NCBI GenBank assembly: GCA_900554545.1
Contig: USHW01000007.1
Span: 8,204 to 72,203, forward strand
Reading direction: 5' to 3'
Length of the DNA stretch: 64,000 nucleotides
Source of the DNA: an uncultured Prevotella sp.
GTDB lineage: Bacteria > Bacteroidota > Bacteroidia > Bacteroidales > Bacteroidaceae
Part shown: positions 41,666 to 49,516 of the stretch, piece after piece
Position numbering within the stretch: position 1 is the stretch's first letter
Layout of the letters: each line of letters begins with the position of its first letter
The notes under the pieces: generated by a model
Seen by the model: only the letters and a program-made list of their open reading frames with translations
The model's database searches: none
What the model was told of the DNA's origin: nothing
Position numbers and translations under genes: made by a program

Positions 41666-43831
41666 TCACTTTATGCTTAATTTCTTCAGTCCTTTTGTCT
41701 CGGCGTTGTCCTTCACCTCGAACAGGCTTATGGCGTATCCGCCGCCTTCTACGGCGCGGAGCGTCAGCTTGGTCTTCGACGTCACAATGCCTTTCGTTAT
41801 GGTATATGATGCCGGATTGGTCTTATAGTCGGCGTCCTTGCCGTCGGCATAGACTGTTGCAATGTACTTCTTGCCCTTGTCGAGGAAGTCAAGCGACAGC
41901 TTCGACGTGTGTTCCTTCTGTCCGGCCACGCAGCCAACGAACCAGTTGCCGGTGCCCTTGGCCTTGCGCGCCACGGTGACATAATAGCCCGGCTCGGCTT
42001 CAAGATACTTCGAGTCGTCCCAGTCAACGGCCACGTCCTTGATGAACTGGAAGGCGTCCAGATGCTTCTCGTAGTTCTCGGGCAGGTCGGCCGCCATCTG
42101 CAACGGGCTGTACATCGTGCAATAGAGTGCCAGCTGGTTGGCGATGGTAGCATTGCAATGAGAGTGGTTGTCGGGGTTTATCTTCTCGATGTCCATCTCG
42201 AAGATGCCCGGAGTATAGTCCATGGGGCCTCCCTTCAGGCGCGTGAAGGGCAGCACGGTGACGTGCATCGTCTTCGTTCCTCCGAAAGCCTGATACTCCG
42301 TGCCTCGTGCCGACTCGTTGCCGACGAGGTTCGGGTATGTGCGGCACAGCCCGGTGGGACGCACCGCCTCGTGTCCGTTCACCATGATGTGGTGCCTGGC
42401 GGCTTCCTTCACAGCGTACAGGTAGTGGTTGTTCATCCACTGGCCGTAGTGATGCTCGCCCTTCGGCAGCATGTCGCCTACGTATCCGCTCTTCACGGCG
42501 TCGTAACCGTACTTGTTCATCAGCGTGTATGCCGCCTCCATGTGGCGCTCGTAGTTGCGCGTCGAGCCTGAAGTCTCGTGGTGCATCATGAGCTTCATGC
42601 CCTTCGAGTGGGCGTAGTCGTTGAGCATCTTTATGTCGAAGTCGGGATAAGGGGTTACGAAGTCGAACACATAGTCTTTCTGATGGCCGAACCAGTCTTC
42701 CCATCCCACGTTCCAGCCTTCAATCAGCAGCTGGTCGAAACCGTGCTTTGCAGCGAAGTCGATGTAGCGTTTCACATTGTCGTTGTTCGCCCCGTGCGTG
42801 CCGTTGGGCTTCATCTTGGTGTAGTCTATGCTGTCGAGCTTCACCGAAGGCAGCTCGTTCGTATAGCTCCAGGAGCTTTTGCCGGTTATCATCTCCCACC
42901 ATACGCCCATGTATTTCACGGGGTGTATCCATGACGTATCTTCCAGTTTGCACGGCTCGTTGAGGTTGAGCGTCAGCTTTGAGGCGAGTATCCGGCATGC
43001 GTCGTCAGACACTTCGATGGTTCGCCAGGGCGACTTGCAGGGCGTCTGCATGCTGCCTTTGTCGCCCACTGCATCGGGGGTGAGCCACGATTGGAACACC
43101 ATCGTCTTGTCGTCGAGGTTGAGGTGCATGCACGAATAGTCAACAAGGGCGGCCTCGTGGATGTTGATGTAAAGGCCGTCGGCGGTCTTCATCTGCAACG
43201 AAGTCTGCACGCCGGTGGGCGAGAACTGCGTCTGCGATGCGTTGTCGGTCACGGCAGCGTCGTGCAACGAACGTATTTCCGACAGCTTTGACTCCGTATA
43301 GTCATACTCCTGGGTATCGTAATCGCCGGGAATCCACCACGCCGTATGGTCTCCGGTCATGGCAAACTGCGTGCATTCTTCCTTGATTGTGAAGTAGACA
43401 AGGTTTTTCTGCTGGGGGAACTCGTAACGGAAGCCCACGCCGTCGTCGTACACGCGGAACCTGATGTTCATCAGCCTGCCGGTTGACGGCTGGCTCAACC
43501 GCGCCACATACTCATTATAATGGTTGCGGATTTCCTTGACTTCGCCCCATACCGGGCGCCATGTCTCGTCGAAAGTAGACGTTTCCGTGCCGTCGAGCAC
43601 AAACCCTTCGGTAAGGTGCTTGCCGTCCTTCAACTCAAGACCCATCCTGCTGTCATTAACGACAGGACGCCCCTTGTAAGCTACATTGTAAACCGGAACT
43701 CCGTTGTCAACCTTGAATTCCACGCCGATATTGCCGTCGGGAGACTTCACTGTGTCGGCATTGGCCGACAACGAAGCCACCGCAAGACACGCCATCAGCG
43801 TCTTCAATCGTTTAAGGCAATCTGTTTTCAT
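41666..43831 (-). CDS. GH97 alpha-glucosidase, inverting type (SusB-like)
   Basis: From the ATG at 43831 the protein has 721 residues with a signal peptide ending near LSANA. It has the GH97 N-terminal beta-supersandwich and catalytic barrel. The glutamates of inverting GH97 are present: Glu419 (MMHHETSG), Glu488 (VNGHEAVRP) and Glu512 (ESARGTEYQA), each 20 below SusB's Glu439, Glu508 and Glu532. It should release glucose from isomalto- or malto-oligosaccharides in the periplasm. It is the first locus gene after the regulator. A start at 43918 is rejected because it overlaps the signal-peptide logic and gives an unusual N-terminus. Confidence 0.93.
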   Translation of the reverse strand: MKTDCLKRLKTLMACLAVASLSANADTVKSPDGNIGVEFKVDNGVPVYNVAYKGRPVVNDSRMGLELKDGKHLTEGFVLDGTETSTFDETWRPVWGEVKEIRNHYNEYVARLSQPSTGRLMNIRFRVYDDGVGFRYEFPQQKNLVYFTIKEECTQFAMTGDHTAWWIPGDYDTQEYDYTESKLSEIRSLHDAAVTDNASQTQFSPTGVQTSLQMKTADGLYINIHEAALVDYSCMHLNLDDKTMVFQSWLTPDAVGDKGSMQTPCKSPWRTIEVSDDACRILASKLTLNLNEPCKLEDTSWIHPVKYMGVWWEMITGKSSWSYTNELPSVKLDSIDYTKMKPNGTHGANNDNVKRYIDFAAKHGFDQLLIEGWNVGWEDWFGHQKDYVFDFVTPYPDFDIKMLNDYAHSKGMKLMMHHETSGSTRNYERHMEAAYTLMNKYGYDAVKSGYVGDMLPKGEHHYGQWMNNHYLYAVKEAARHHIMVNGHEAVRPTGLCRTYPNLVGNESARGTEYQAFGGTKTMHVTVLPFTRLKGGPMDYTPGIFEMDIEKINPDNHSHCNATIANQLALYCTMYSPLQMAADLPENYEKHLDAFQFIKDVAVDWDDSKYLEAEPGYYVTVARKAKGTGNWFVGCVAGQKEHTSKLSLDFLDKGKKYIATVYADGKDADYKTNPASYTITKGIVTSKTKLTLRAVEGGGYAISLFEVKDNAETKGLKKLSIK

Positions 43832-43922
43832 ATTACTGTATTTATTGTTTATGGTTATAGTCTCTGGCTGCGTCGCATACGCAATATATGGTAACGTTTT
43901 CATGCGGGTCTGACCCACGCTG

Positions 43923-43930
43923 CAAAATTA
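43923..43930 (-). promoter_or_regulatory. -7 box for the GH97 gene
   Basis: TAATTTTG on the reverse strand followed by CAGCG, about 90 bases before the GH97 ATG. The region 43832-44041 otherwise shows no gene; SusR-type binding sites may lie here but I cannot identify them. Confidence 0.6.
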
Positions 43931-44041
43931 ACCAATAATGCAAACGTATTACCTGAATTTCAGTGAAAAAGTAGCCTGAAAACGCAGCTTGAAACACGTA
44001 ACACTATGATATACAAGATATTAGCCAAACTGCTTGAAAAC

Positions 44042-44069
44042 AAAAAAGTAGGGTGCATTAACACCCTAC
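44042..44069 (-). terminator. intrinsic terminator after the SusR-like regulator gene
   Basis: Reverse strand GTAGGGTG-TTAATG-CACCCTAC followed by TTTTTTG. Confidence 0.88.
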
Positions 44070-44135
44070 CCGACACGTTTTACAATAAAAAATACACAAC
44101 TGAACGCCACAAACAAGCCCTTTACCGACCTTCCG

Positions 44136-45776
44136 TCAGTCGCCGTCCTCACACCGGCCAATCATCATCACGTCGTCGTCGAACTTGTCGCGGTCACCGG
44201 CCGCGGCGTTACGCAGCTTCACCCTGTAATTATAAATGGTAGTGACCGAATAGCGCAGGAAGCTCGCAATCTTCGTACTGCTGCTGATACCGAGGCGCAC
44301 CAAGGCGAAGATGCGCAGCTCGGTGTTGAGCTTCTCGCCCGGCTTCAGCCGTATCCGCTGCTCTGGCACAAGCAGGCTGTTGAAGTCGTCGACGAAGTTC
44401 GGAAACAGCTTTAGGAATGAATCGTCGAAGTGGGCGTAAAAATCCTTCAGCTCGTTGTCGATGAACGACTTTGAACGTATTTCGTCGAAAAGCTCCTTCG
44501 CGCCGCCTTTCTGCGCCACCTTCTGCAGGTGTTTGCGGTATTTGTCCATCTTGTCGATGTACAGCGAGCACTGGTCTATGTAGTGGGCAATGTACTCCTC
44601 CTTGATGTGCGAACTCTCGCTAAGCTCCCGGTTAAGCTCTTTCAGCCTTACATTGGCCTCCTGCGCAAGCCTGCGCGCAGCCGAAACCTTGTCCTTCTGC
44701 TTCTTTATCACCACGACGGCGACGGCGAGGAAGAGCGTAAGCAGTATGATGAAAGCAAACGAGCACAGGATAATCTTACGCTGCCGGGCAAGCTTCTGAT
44801 GGTACGCCTTGTTGATTATGGGAAACGACTTCTGCACTTCGTAGATGCGCCAGAGCGAATTGCAGGCCACGGCATCGTCCATGCAACGTGTCATATAGGC
44901 GTAAGCGCGGTCAACATCGCCGTCGTTATAAAGCTGCGTTGCAAGCATCCGGAGCGACGTGTACTCGCGTATTCCCGACTTGATGTCGTTGATTGCCGAT
45001 AGGATAAGGTGCCGCTTGAAGTTCTCCATGTCGCCCATGCCAAGGTATGACATGGCCAGCGTATAGTCAATCAGGGCGTTGTCATGTATGTTGTCGCACT
45101 TTGAAGAAGCCTCCTTCAGGGCCTTTACGGCCTCGTCATACAGTCCGTGGACATTGTCCTTGTCGGCCTTTACTATTATATAATTGAACGACCCCGGAGT
45201 GTTTACAAGCAAAATGGAATCGCGGTACTTGTCAGTCCGGTCCAGATAAAGTTTCCTCATGTCGGCGTTGCTGCTGTTGTCGGCCATGAGTCCGTATATG
45301 TTGCGGTAGACATGGTAATAATACTCCATCTGATAAACGTCAAGCACGCTCTTGTCTACCCTGTCGATATAGTCCAAAGCCTCCTTGTACATTCCGTACA
45401 CGCCGTTCATCTCGGCTATGTTCATACGCGCGTCGTTGATGTACGAGCCGTTGCCTATGCGCCTGGCCACAGCCATCTTCTCGTTGGCATAGTAAAGTGC
45501 GGAGTCGATGTCGAACGACCTGTACTCCTCGCGCAGGCGGCCTGTCAGCCTGTATCGCTCCTCGTCGTCGGCAGCAGACGCCAGGCTTGCCTTCAGTTTG
45601 GATATCACTGCACGGCGCGCGTCCACATACCGGCGGCTGTTGCGCAACACGTTGTCGAGCGTATCAAGCAGGGCGGCTGTGTCATCGGCGGCCGACGACA
45701 CAGGCATGGCGGCAAAAAGAAGAAGCACGGACACCAGCCACCGCAACGCACGGGGCACTTTCGAAATGCATTCCAT
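44136..45776 (-). CDS. SusR-like transmembrane transcriptional regulator (DUF6377 type)
   Basis: The 546-residue protein has an N-terminal signal segment, a periplasmic helical repeat (TPR-like) region of about 300 residues, one transmembrane helix (about 337-362, IILCSFAFIILLTLFLAVAVV), a coiled-coil linker and a C-terminal cytoplasmic domain. The extreme C-terminal part (LRIFALVRLGISSSTKIASFLRYSVTTIYNYRVKLRNAA) is a helix-turn-helix like that of SusR, the maltose sensor of Bacteroides starch utilization. It probably senses isomaltose or similar sugars in the periplasm and activates the adjacent genes. Canonical hybrid two-component or ECF regulators are absent from this locus. Confidence 0.85.
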   Translation of the reverse strand: MECISKVPRALRWLVSVLLLFAAMPVSSAADDTAALLDTLDNVLRNSRRYVDARRAVISKLKASLASAADDEERYRLTGRLREEYRSFDIDSALYYANEKMAVARRIGNGSYINDARMNIAEMNGVYGMYKEALDYIDRVDKSVLDVYQMEYYYHVYRNIYGLMADNSSNADMRKLYLDRTDKYRDSILLVNTPGSFNYIIVKADKDNVHGLYDEAVKALKEASSKCDNIHDNALIDYTLAMSYLGMGDMENFKRHLILSAINDIKSGIREYTSLRMLATQLYNDGDVDRAYAYMTRCMDDAVACNSLWRIYEVQKSFPIINKAYHQKLARQRKIILCSFAFIILLTLFLAVAVVVIKKQKDKVSAARRLAQEANVRLKELNRELSESSHIKEEYIAHYIDQCSLYIDKMDKYRKHLQKVAQKGGAKELFDEIRSKSFIDNELKDFYAHFDDSFLKLFPNFVDDFNSLLVPEQRIRLKPGEKLNTELRIFALVRLGISSSTKIASFLRYSVTTIYNYRVKLRNAAAGDRDKFDDDVMMIGRCEDGD

Positions 45777-45802
45777 GGACTTTCAATAATAACCAAACAA
45801 AG

Positions 45803-45810
45803 CAAAGGTA
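45803..45810 (-). promoter_or_regulatory. -7 box for the SusR-like gene
   Basis: TACCTTTG on the reverse strand with TTTG about 20 bases upstream (near 45831), a good -33/-7 pair. Transcription would begin about 20 bases before the ATG. Confidence 0.8.
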
Positions 45811-46024
45811 ATAATTTTCTGCCTTACGGACAAAAAATTCAGCGACATTCCACGCAAAAAAATCACCACCTGCGCGGACGAGCCACGCCGGCGGCGCCAC
45901 AGCTGCCCACCCAGCCGGACATGAACGGCGGCGGAAGGCAGGCATACGGAAACGAAAGCAGACCGCAAACATCCGTCACGGACATTGCGGCCTGCTGAAA
46001 ATTGTCTCTTATTTATAATTTACT

Positions 46025-46279
46025 TTATCCCAGCTTGTTAATGTAGCAAGACAAGCTCGACTTCAGGTTGGCAGCCTTGTTCTTGTGGATGATGTTGGTC
46101 TTGGCCAGCCTGTCAAGCATCCTCTGCACGCTCGGATAGAGCTTCAAAGCCTCTTCCTTGTCAGTAATTGCGCGCAACTTACGTACAGCGTTACGCATCG
46201 TCTTTGCATAATATTTATTGTGCAATGTACGTTTCTTGTCCTGACGGATTCTCTTAACTGATGATTTGTGATTTGCCAT
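46025..46279 (-). CDS. rpsT: 30S ribosomal protein S20
   Basis: This 84-residue basic protein begins MANHKSSVKRIRQDKKRTLHN and contains TNIIHKNKAANLKSSLSCYI, the S20 signature. S20 binds 16S rRNA early in 30S assembly. The tRNA-Glu gene lies 35 bases upstream in the same direction, and both appear to use the promoter at 46407, so tRNA processing would give the rpsT 5' end. Confidence 0.97.
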   Translation of the reverse strand: MANHKSSVKRIRQDKKRTLHNKYYAKTMRNAVRKLRAITDKEEALKLYPSVQRMLDRLAKTNIIHKNKAANLKSSLSCYINKLG

Positions 46280-46313
46280 CTTTGCTTTATTCCTTTTCCT
46301 TGTTGTTTTATTG

Positions 46314-46385
46314 TAGTCCCTAGGAGAGTCGAACTCCTCTTTAGAGAATGAAAATCTCTCGTCCTAACCGATAGACGAAGGGACC
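46314..46385 (-). tRNA. tRNA-Glu (anticodon TTC)
   Basis: 72 bases. Acceptor stem GGTCCCT / AGGGACT (one G-U pair), D arm TCTATCGGTTAGGA, anticodon loop TTTTCAT in an AGAGA/TCTCT stem (anticodon TTC), T arm with GTTCGAC. The discriminator is A and CCA is not encoded. Confidence 0.95.
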
Positions 46386-46406
46386 GTTGTCGCTATTTTT
46401 GCGGTG

Positions 46407-46414
46407 CAAAGGTA
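46407..46414 (-). promoter_or_regulatory. promoter for tRNA-Glu and rpsT
   Basis: TACCTTTG on the reverse strand, with TTTG at 46435-46438 exactly 20 bases upstream: a full Bacteroidetes -33/-7 promoter 22 bases before the tRNA 5' end. Confidence 0.88.
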
Positions 46415-46478
46415 GATGTTTTATTTCAAACGGCCAAACTTTTTTCAAGAAAATTCTACTTTATAGCTAAAAAATGAG

Positions 46479-46486
46479 TATTTTTG
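46479..46486 (+). promoter_or_regulatory. -7 box for recO
   Basis: TATTTTTG followed by CCACT; transcription would start near 46493, which favours the ATG at 46513. Confidence 0.68.
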
Positions 46487-46512
46487 CCACTATTATACCG
46501 AATTTCATCGCA

Positions 46513-47238
46513 ATGTTGGTAAAAACCAAAGCCATAGTGCTTCATTCTTTCAGGTACGGCGAGACGAAGGCCGTCATAGAGCTTCTTACCGCCACCCACG
46601 GCCGTATGCCGTGCATCGCCACGCTTTCAAAAAGCCCGAAAGCGAAGCTGAAGAAGCAATACTTCCAACCGCTTTTCATCATCGAGGCCGTAATCGACGT
46701 AAGGCAGAAGGCCAACCTGCAAGCGCTCAAGGAGGCGCGCGTGGCCGTTCCGTTCACGTCGATACCCTTCAGCCCGTCAAAATTAGCTATTGCCATGTTC
46801 ACGGCGGAGTTCCTGCGCTGCGCCACGCGCGGCGAGACGGCCGACGACACGCTGTTCGCCTACGTGGAGAACAGCATCCGCTGGCTTGACGGATGCGAAG
46901 GAAGCTTCGCCAACTTCCACCTTGTATTCATGATGCGGCTGGCCTTGTTCCTCGGCTTCTACCCCAACCTCGACGGCTATACGCCAGGTTGCCGCTTCGA
47001 CCTGCGCGCCAGCTGCTTCCGCACTGACGTTCCGGCGCATGCCGACTGCCTGCCTCCCGACGAGTCGGAGAAGATGAAACTGCTGCTGCGCATGAGCTAT
47101 CCCACGATGCACCTGTACAGGATGTCGCGCACGGAACGCGGCCGCATGGCCGACGTTATATTAAGGTATTACCAACTGCACGTGCCCGATTTCCCTGCGC
47201 TCAAGTCGCTTCCGGTGCTCAAAGAGCTGTTCGGCTGA
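46513..47238 (+). CDS. recO: DNA repair protein RecO
   Basis: The 241-residue protein has the N-terminal OB fold typical of RecO (VKTKAIVLHSFRYGETKAVIELLTATHGRMPCIA) and a C-terminal helical domain. RecO loads RecA onto SSB-coated DNA with RecR. The four-Cys zinc motif found in many RecO proteins is not obvious: only scattered Cys are present (GCRFDLRASCF; HADCLPP). The start at 46513 is set by the promoter box; an upstream in-frame ATG at 46474 precedes that box. Confidence 0.93.
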   Translation: MLVKTKAIVLHSFRYGETKAVIELLTATHGRMPCIATLSKSPKAKLKKQYFQPLFIIEAVIDVRQKANLQALKEARVAVPFTSIPFSPSKLAIAMFTAEFLRCATRGETADDTLFAYVENSIRWLDGCEGSFANFHLVFMMRLALFLGFYPNLDGYTPGCRFDLRASCFRTDVPAHADCLPPDESEKMKLLLRMSYPTMHLYRMSRTERGRMADVILRYYQLHVPDFPALKSLPVLKELFG

Positions 47239-47259
47239 CGCCGCCTCAGCACCCTTTTA

Positions 47260-47367
47260 TAACCACCTGACTATCAACGCGTTTCCAATATGCCGTCTTT
47301 TACATTGTAAAAGGCGGCATATTGCAATGCAAAAGGCCACCTTTTAGCGTGTAAAAGGTGGCCTTTC
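47260..47367 (+). repeat. dispersed 22-bp-period modular element, copy 7 (complete)
   Basis: TAAC at 47260, CTGACTATCAA at 47267-47277, modules at 47287, 47309, 47331 and 47353 (AATATGCCGTCTTTT, AAAAGGCGGCATATT, AAAAGGCCACCTTTT, AAAAGGTGGCCTTTC). It begins 22 bases after recO and ends before the convergent dgt stop, so it could end both transcripts. Confidence 0.9.
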
Positions 47368-47400
47368 ATATCGCGTACCGTCACGACTCGCACCGCAGGT

Positions 47401-48741
47401 TTACACTATCGGCAGGCTGATGCCGTTGATTTTCTGGTACACGTCGAGTGCATACACGTCGGTCATGCCGCTGATATAGTCGATGACTGCCATGAGGCGC
47501 GTTTCCAAGTCGTCGGCGTTGATGTCGTACTGGCTGCTCACGCGGCTGATAAGCTGGCGCGAGTAGAAGCGCGACGGGTTCGACACCGCGTCGACCATTG
47601 CCTCCATCAGCGTCGCCATAATCTTGTAACCGCTAAGCTCTACGTCAAGCACGGGCTTGCTCTTGTAGATTTTCTCCTTCGACAGCCGGGTACACTTGCG
47701 GTACGCTTCGGCAAGGCGCGGCTCGATGTTGTCTACCAGGCAGCCCTTCATCGTACCGTTCATGATGTCCTCCTCATGGCGCATGAATGCGTCAACGCAC
47801 GCCCGTTCGAGCGCGCCTATTACGCAGGCGCGCATGTAAACCACGCGTTCGTTCTCGTCGGTTATGCCCTCGTCAGCAATCCTTTGCCTTATGCTGTTTT
47901 GCGCCATTTCATCGAAGAAGTCGAGAAAAAGATGTTCGGTTTCATCGAAGGTCACTATCTTCAGCTTGTGCGCGTCCTCGATGTCCATTATTTCGTAACA
48001 GATGTCGTCGGCGGCCTCGACCAGATACACTAAAGGATGGCGCGCGTATTCTACCGGCAGACCGTCGGCCGACTTGCGGATTATGCCCAATTCATCGGCA
48101 ATCCGTTCGTAAATTCCACTCTCCGACATGAAAAAACCGAACTTTCCGTGCCCCCGTTCGGCGATGGTTGACGCGAAGGGATACTTCACTATGGACGCAA
48201 GCGTGGTATAGGTCATCACGAAGCCGCCGTCGCGCCGCCCCTTAAAGCGGTGGGCAAGCAAGCGGAAGGCGTTGGCGTTGCCCTCAAAGTGGGTTATGTC
48301 CGCCCAGAAGCCGGGGCTTATCTTGTCTTTCAACGACTTGCCGGCGCCCTCGGTGAAGAACGTCTGTATGGCCTTTTCGCCCGAATGTCCGAACGGAGGG
48401 TTGCCCATGTCGTGCGCCAGACAGGCCGTGCTCACCACCGTCCCAATCTGTGGGAACAGCGTTCCGGACAGCTCCGGGCGCGTTTTCATCACAGCGTGAG
48501 CCACGTCGCTGCCCAACGACATCCCCACGCTGGCAACCTCAAGACTGTGAGTGAGGCGGTTGTGAACAAAGACGCTGCCCGGCAAGGGGAACACCTGGGT
48601 CTTGTTCTGCATTCTGCGGAACGGCGCGGAGAAGATTAGCCGGTCGTAATCGCGCTTGAACTCTGAGCGGTCGTCATGGCGCATCGTGTGCCGGTGCTCC
48701 TGTCCGAGCCGCTTGTCGGATATAAGTTTTTCCCAATACAT
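47401..48741 (-). CDS. dgt: deoxyguanosinetriphosphate triphosphohydrolase
   Basis: The 446-residue HD-domain enzyme cleaves dGTP to deoxyguanosine and tripolyphosphate. Motifs: FRRMQNKTQVFPL, RLTHSLEVASVG (first His), CLAHDMGNPPFGHSGE (HD pair) and YLVEAADDICYEIMDIEDAHK (late Asp). The length fits the dGTPase-like family of Bacteroidetes. Together with dut nearby it suggests nucleotide-pool control. A long leader (about 200 bases) with a hairpin precedes the start. Confidence 0.93.
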   Translation of the reverse strand: MYWEKLISDKRLGQEHRHTMRHDDRSEFKRDYDRLIFSAPFRRMQNKTQVFPLPGSVFVHNRLTHSLEVASVGMSLGSDVAHAVMKTRPELSGTLFPQIGTVVSTACLAHDMGNPPFGHSGEKAIQTFFTEGAGKSLKDKISPGFWADITHFEGNANAFRLLAHRFKGRRDGGFVMTYTTLASIVKYPFASTIAERGHGKFGFFMSESGIYERIADELGIIRKSADGLPVEYARHPLVYLVEAADDICYEIMDIEDAHKLKIVTFDETEHLFLDFFDEMAQNSIRQRIADEGITDENERVVYMRACVIGALERACVDAFMRHEEDIMNGTMKGCLVDNIEPRLAEAYRKCTRLSKEKIYKSKPVLDVELSGYKIMATLMEAMVDAVSNPSRFYSRQLISRVSSQYDINADDLETRLMAVIDYISGMTDVYALDVYQKINGISLPIV

Positions 48742-48758
48742 AATCTTTTCAATTTGTC

Positions 48759-48917
48759 AGGAGCAAGGAGAGGAGGAGTAAAGGAACAAGCAGCAATGCC
48801 TTGCCCGCCGATATTTCAAACAACGGAGCTTATCGGCAGACAACCTGCCAGACAAACTCACCGCGGCCGGCAACGGCCGCTTACTCCTTACTCCTTTACT
48901 TCTCCCCTCCTTACTCC
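48759..48917. repeat. long imperfect hairpin in the dgt leader
   Basis: The left arm (about 48759-48790; GGAGCAAGGAGAGGAGGAGT onward) is largely complementary to 48886-48917. It lies wholly between the dgt promoter box (48945) and the dgt ATG (48741), so it would be in the 5' untranslated RNA, about 18 bases from the start codon. Confidence 0.78.
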
Positions 48918-48944
48918 TTCTCTATTTACTCCTTGTTATCGCCA

Positions 48945-48952
48945 CAAAAGTA
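48945..48952 (-). promoter_or_regulatory. -7 box for dgt
   Basis: TACTTTTG on the reverse strand. It predicts an untranslated leader of about 200 bases containing the hairpin above. Confidence 0.7.
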
Positions 48953-49016
48953 ATCTAAAAATGGCTAAATTCTTTCTTTTTAGCGGCAAAACAGCCTTTA
49001 TGTGAATATTATTCGT

Positions 49017-49024
49017 TACTTTTG
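49017..49024 (+). promoter_or_regulatory. -7 box for the dut operon
   Basis: TACTTTTG followed by CACC, 35 bases before the dut ATG at 49052. Confidence 0.75.
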
Positions 49025-49051
49025 CACCTTAATAATAATATAGCAAGCACC

Positions 49052-49489
49052 ATGGTTAAAGTGAAAATCATCAACAAGGGTCACCAGCCCTTGCCTGCAT
49101 ACGCCACGCCGCAAAGCGCCGGCATGGACCTTAGAGCCAACATCGACGCGCCCGTAACGCTGCGTCCGCTTGAACGGAAGCTCATACCCACGGGGCTTTA
49201 CATGGCACTGCCCGAAGGCTACGAGGCGCAGGTTCGTCCGCGCAGCGGCCTCGCACTGAAGCACGGACTGACCGTGCTCAACTCGCCGGGGACTATCGAC
49301 TCCGACTACCGCGGCGAGGTAATGGTGCTCTTGGTGAACCTTTCGGGCGAAGATTTCACCGTGAACGACGGCGAGCGCATCGCACAGATGGTTGTCGCGC
49401 GGCACGAAACCGCAGTATTCGAGGAGACCGACCGCCTTGACGACACCGAACGCGGAGCCGGCGGTTACGGACATACGGGAGTGAAATAA
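49052..49489 (+). CDS. dut: deoxyuridine 5'-triphosphate nucleotidohydrolase (dUTPase)
   Basis: The 145-residue trimeric enzyme hydrolyses dUTP to dUMP. Motifs 1-5 are all visible: SAGMDLRA, RPRSGLALKHG, NSPGTIDSDYRGEV, ERIAQMVV and the C-terminal ERGAGGYGHTG. The ATG at 49052 gives the normal family length; a frame extension upstream lies in the promoter. It is first in a run with the TPR, DUF4292 and EnvC-like genes. Confidence 0.96.
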   Translation: MVKVKIINKGHQPLPAYATPQSAGMDLRANIDAPVTLRPLERKLIPTGLYMALPEGYEAQVRPRSGLALKHGLTVLNSPGTIDSDYRGEVMVLLVNLSGEDFTVNDGERIAQMVVARHETAVFEETDRLDDTERGAGGYGHTGVK

Positions 49490-49516
49490 GCAACAGCCTT
49501 TTATAAAGGAACATAC

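Noticed and set aside
44006..44242. 78-codon forward frame at the end of the SusR-like gene
   Set aside because: It spans the terminator and runs antisense into the regulator coding region.
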